From positions 1 to 24,517 of the forward strand of contig JBBIJR010000054.1 in assembly GCA_037445875.1 (NCBI GenBank): a stretch of DNA of 24,517 nucleotides. Direction: 5' to 3'. The stretch comes from JBBIJR01 sp037445875. GTDB lineage: Bacteria > CLD3 > SB21. Positions 24,380 to 24,517 of this stretch are shown here, piece after piece. Made by a program: the position numbers and the translations under genes. Under the pieces are notes generated by a model, which was given only the letters and a program-made list of their open reading frames with translations, did not search any database and was not told where the DNA came from. Each line of letters begins with the position of its first letter. The stretch's first letter is position 1.

Positions 24380-24517
24380 CTACAATGTTCTCAGATATTC
24401 GACCAGGTCGCTCTTTTCCTGCTCGGTCAAATCGATGTCCGTGACCCCGAGCGAATTCCATCCCCAGTTGGTCATCTGGACGGTGCTCACGGAGTCCGCA
24501 TAGTGGGCAACGATGGC
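24380..24517 (-). CDS. C-terminal fragment of a c-type cytochrome / cytochrome c peroxidase-like protein
   Basis: Only the last 45 residues are inside the window, up to TAG 24382-24380. They end DIDLTEQEKSDLVEYLRTL, the helix that closes many diheme cytochrome c peroxidase (MauG/CcpA-like) and related c-type cytochromes (typical form LTxxEKxDLVAFLxxL). No heme-binding CxxCH is visible because it would lie further upstream. The stop is 18 bases before the barrel-protein ATG, so the three genes appear to form one operon whose promoter is outside the window. The assignment rests on this terminal helix and the context and should be treated as probable. Confidence 0.55.
   Translation of the reverse strand, partial: AIVAHYADSVSTVQMTNWGWNSLGVTDIDLTEQEKSDLVEYLRTL

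Noticed and set aside
1..24517. CRISPR arrays, tRNA genes, insertion sequences or prophage genes
   Set aside because: No regularly spaced repeats, no cloverleaf-like sequence and no transposase or integrase motifs were seen in any gap or gene.

Overview
Window overview. This is a gene-dense bacterial chromosome segment of moderately high GC content, with one 34-base run of N (6311-6344). It probably comes from an uncultured FCB-superphylum lineage (Zixibacteria/Latescibacteria-like). That placement is inference from three protein features. First, a secreted MXAN_6640-like metalloprotease carries a FlgD/type-IX-like C-terminal domain. Second, a signal-peptide-bearing beta-barrel protein implies an outer membrane. 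Third, the dCTP deaminase reads like the Bacteroidota type. No tRNA, rRNA, CRISPR array, insertion sequence or phage gene was recognised.

Layout. (1) Positions 1-3696, plus strand: the tail of a TPR protein, then purB, purC, psd and pssA, a tightly packed run joining purine synthesis to phosphatidylethanolamine synthesis. (2) 3703-6640, minus: dcd, a receiver-histidine kinase and tyrS, read from about 6700 leftward. (3) 6820-12663: mutY (+), a large VanW-domain membrane protein (-), then nth, an NtrY-like sensor kinase and an EVE-domain protein (+). (4) 12790-14621, minus: two adjacent ORFs that look like the two halves of one SMC/YhaN-like ATPase. A single extra A in an A4 run (13867-13870) would fuse them into about 610 residues, and the nucleotide-binding motifs are degenerate. 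(5) 14706-17806, plus: der, translationally coupled to the secreted metalloprotease. (6) 17810-19784, minus: a TPR lipoprotein and pyk. (7) 19874-22389, plus: a STAS protein and a sigma-54 activator with an unusual C-terminus. (8) 22379-24517, minus: the end of a c-type cytochrome/cytochrome c peroxidase-like protein, an outer-membrane barrel protein and a cupredoxin-carboxypeptidase-regulatory-domain protein, which look like an extracytoplasmic redox module.

How it fits together. Most genes are housekeeping: purines, phospholipid, tRNA charging, base-excision repair, dUTP supply, glycolysis and ribosome assembly. The accessory interest is in four places: the split degenerate SMC-like ATPase, the VanW protein in an apparently diderm organism, the STAS/sigma-54 pair, and the cupredoxin-barrel-cytochrome module. 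Four of the five convergent gene junctions leave at most 7 bases or overlap. Three minus-strand leaders share an AAGGTA-N3-WTTTSC element.
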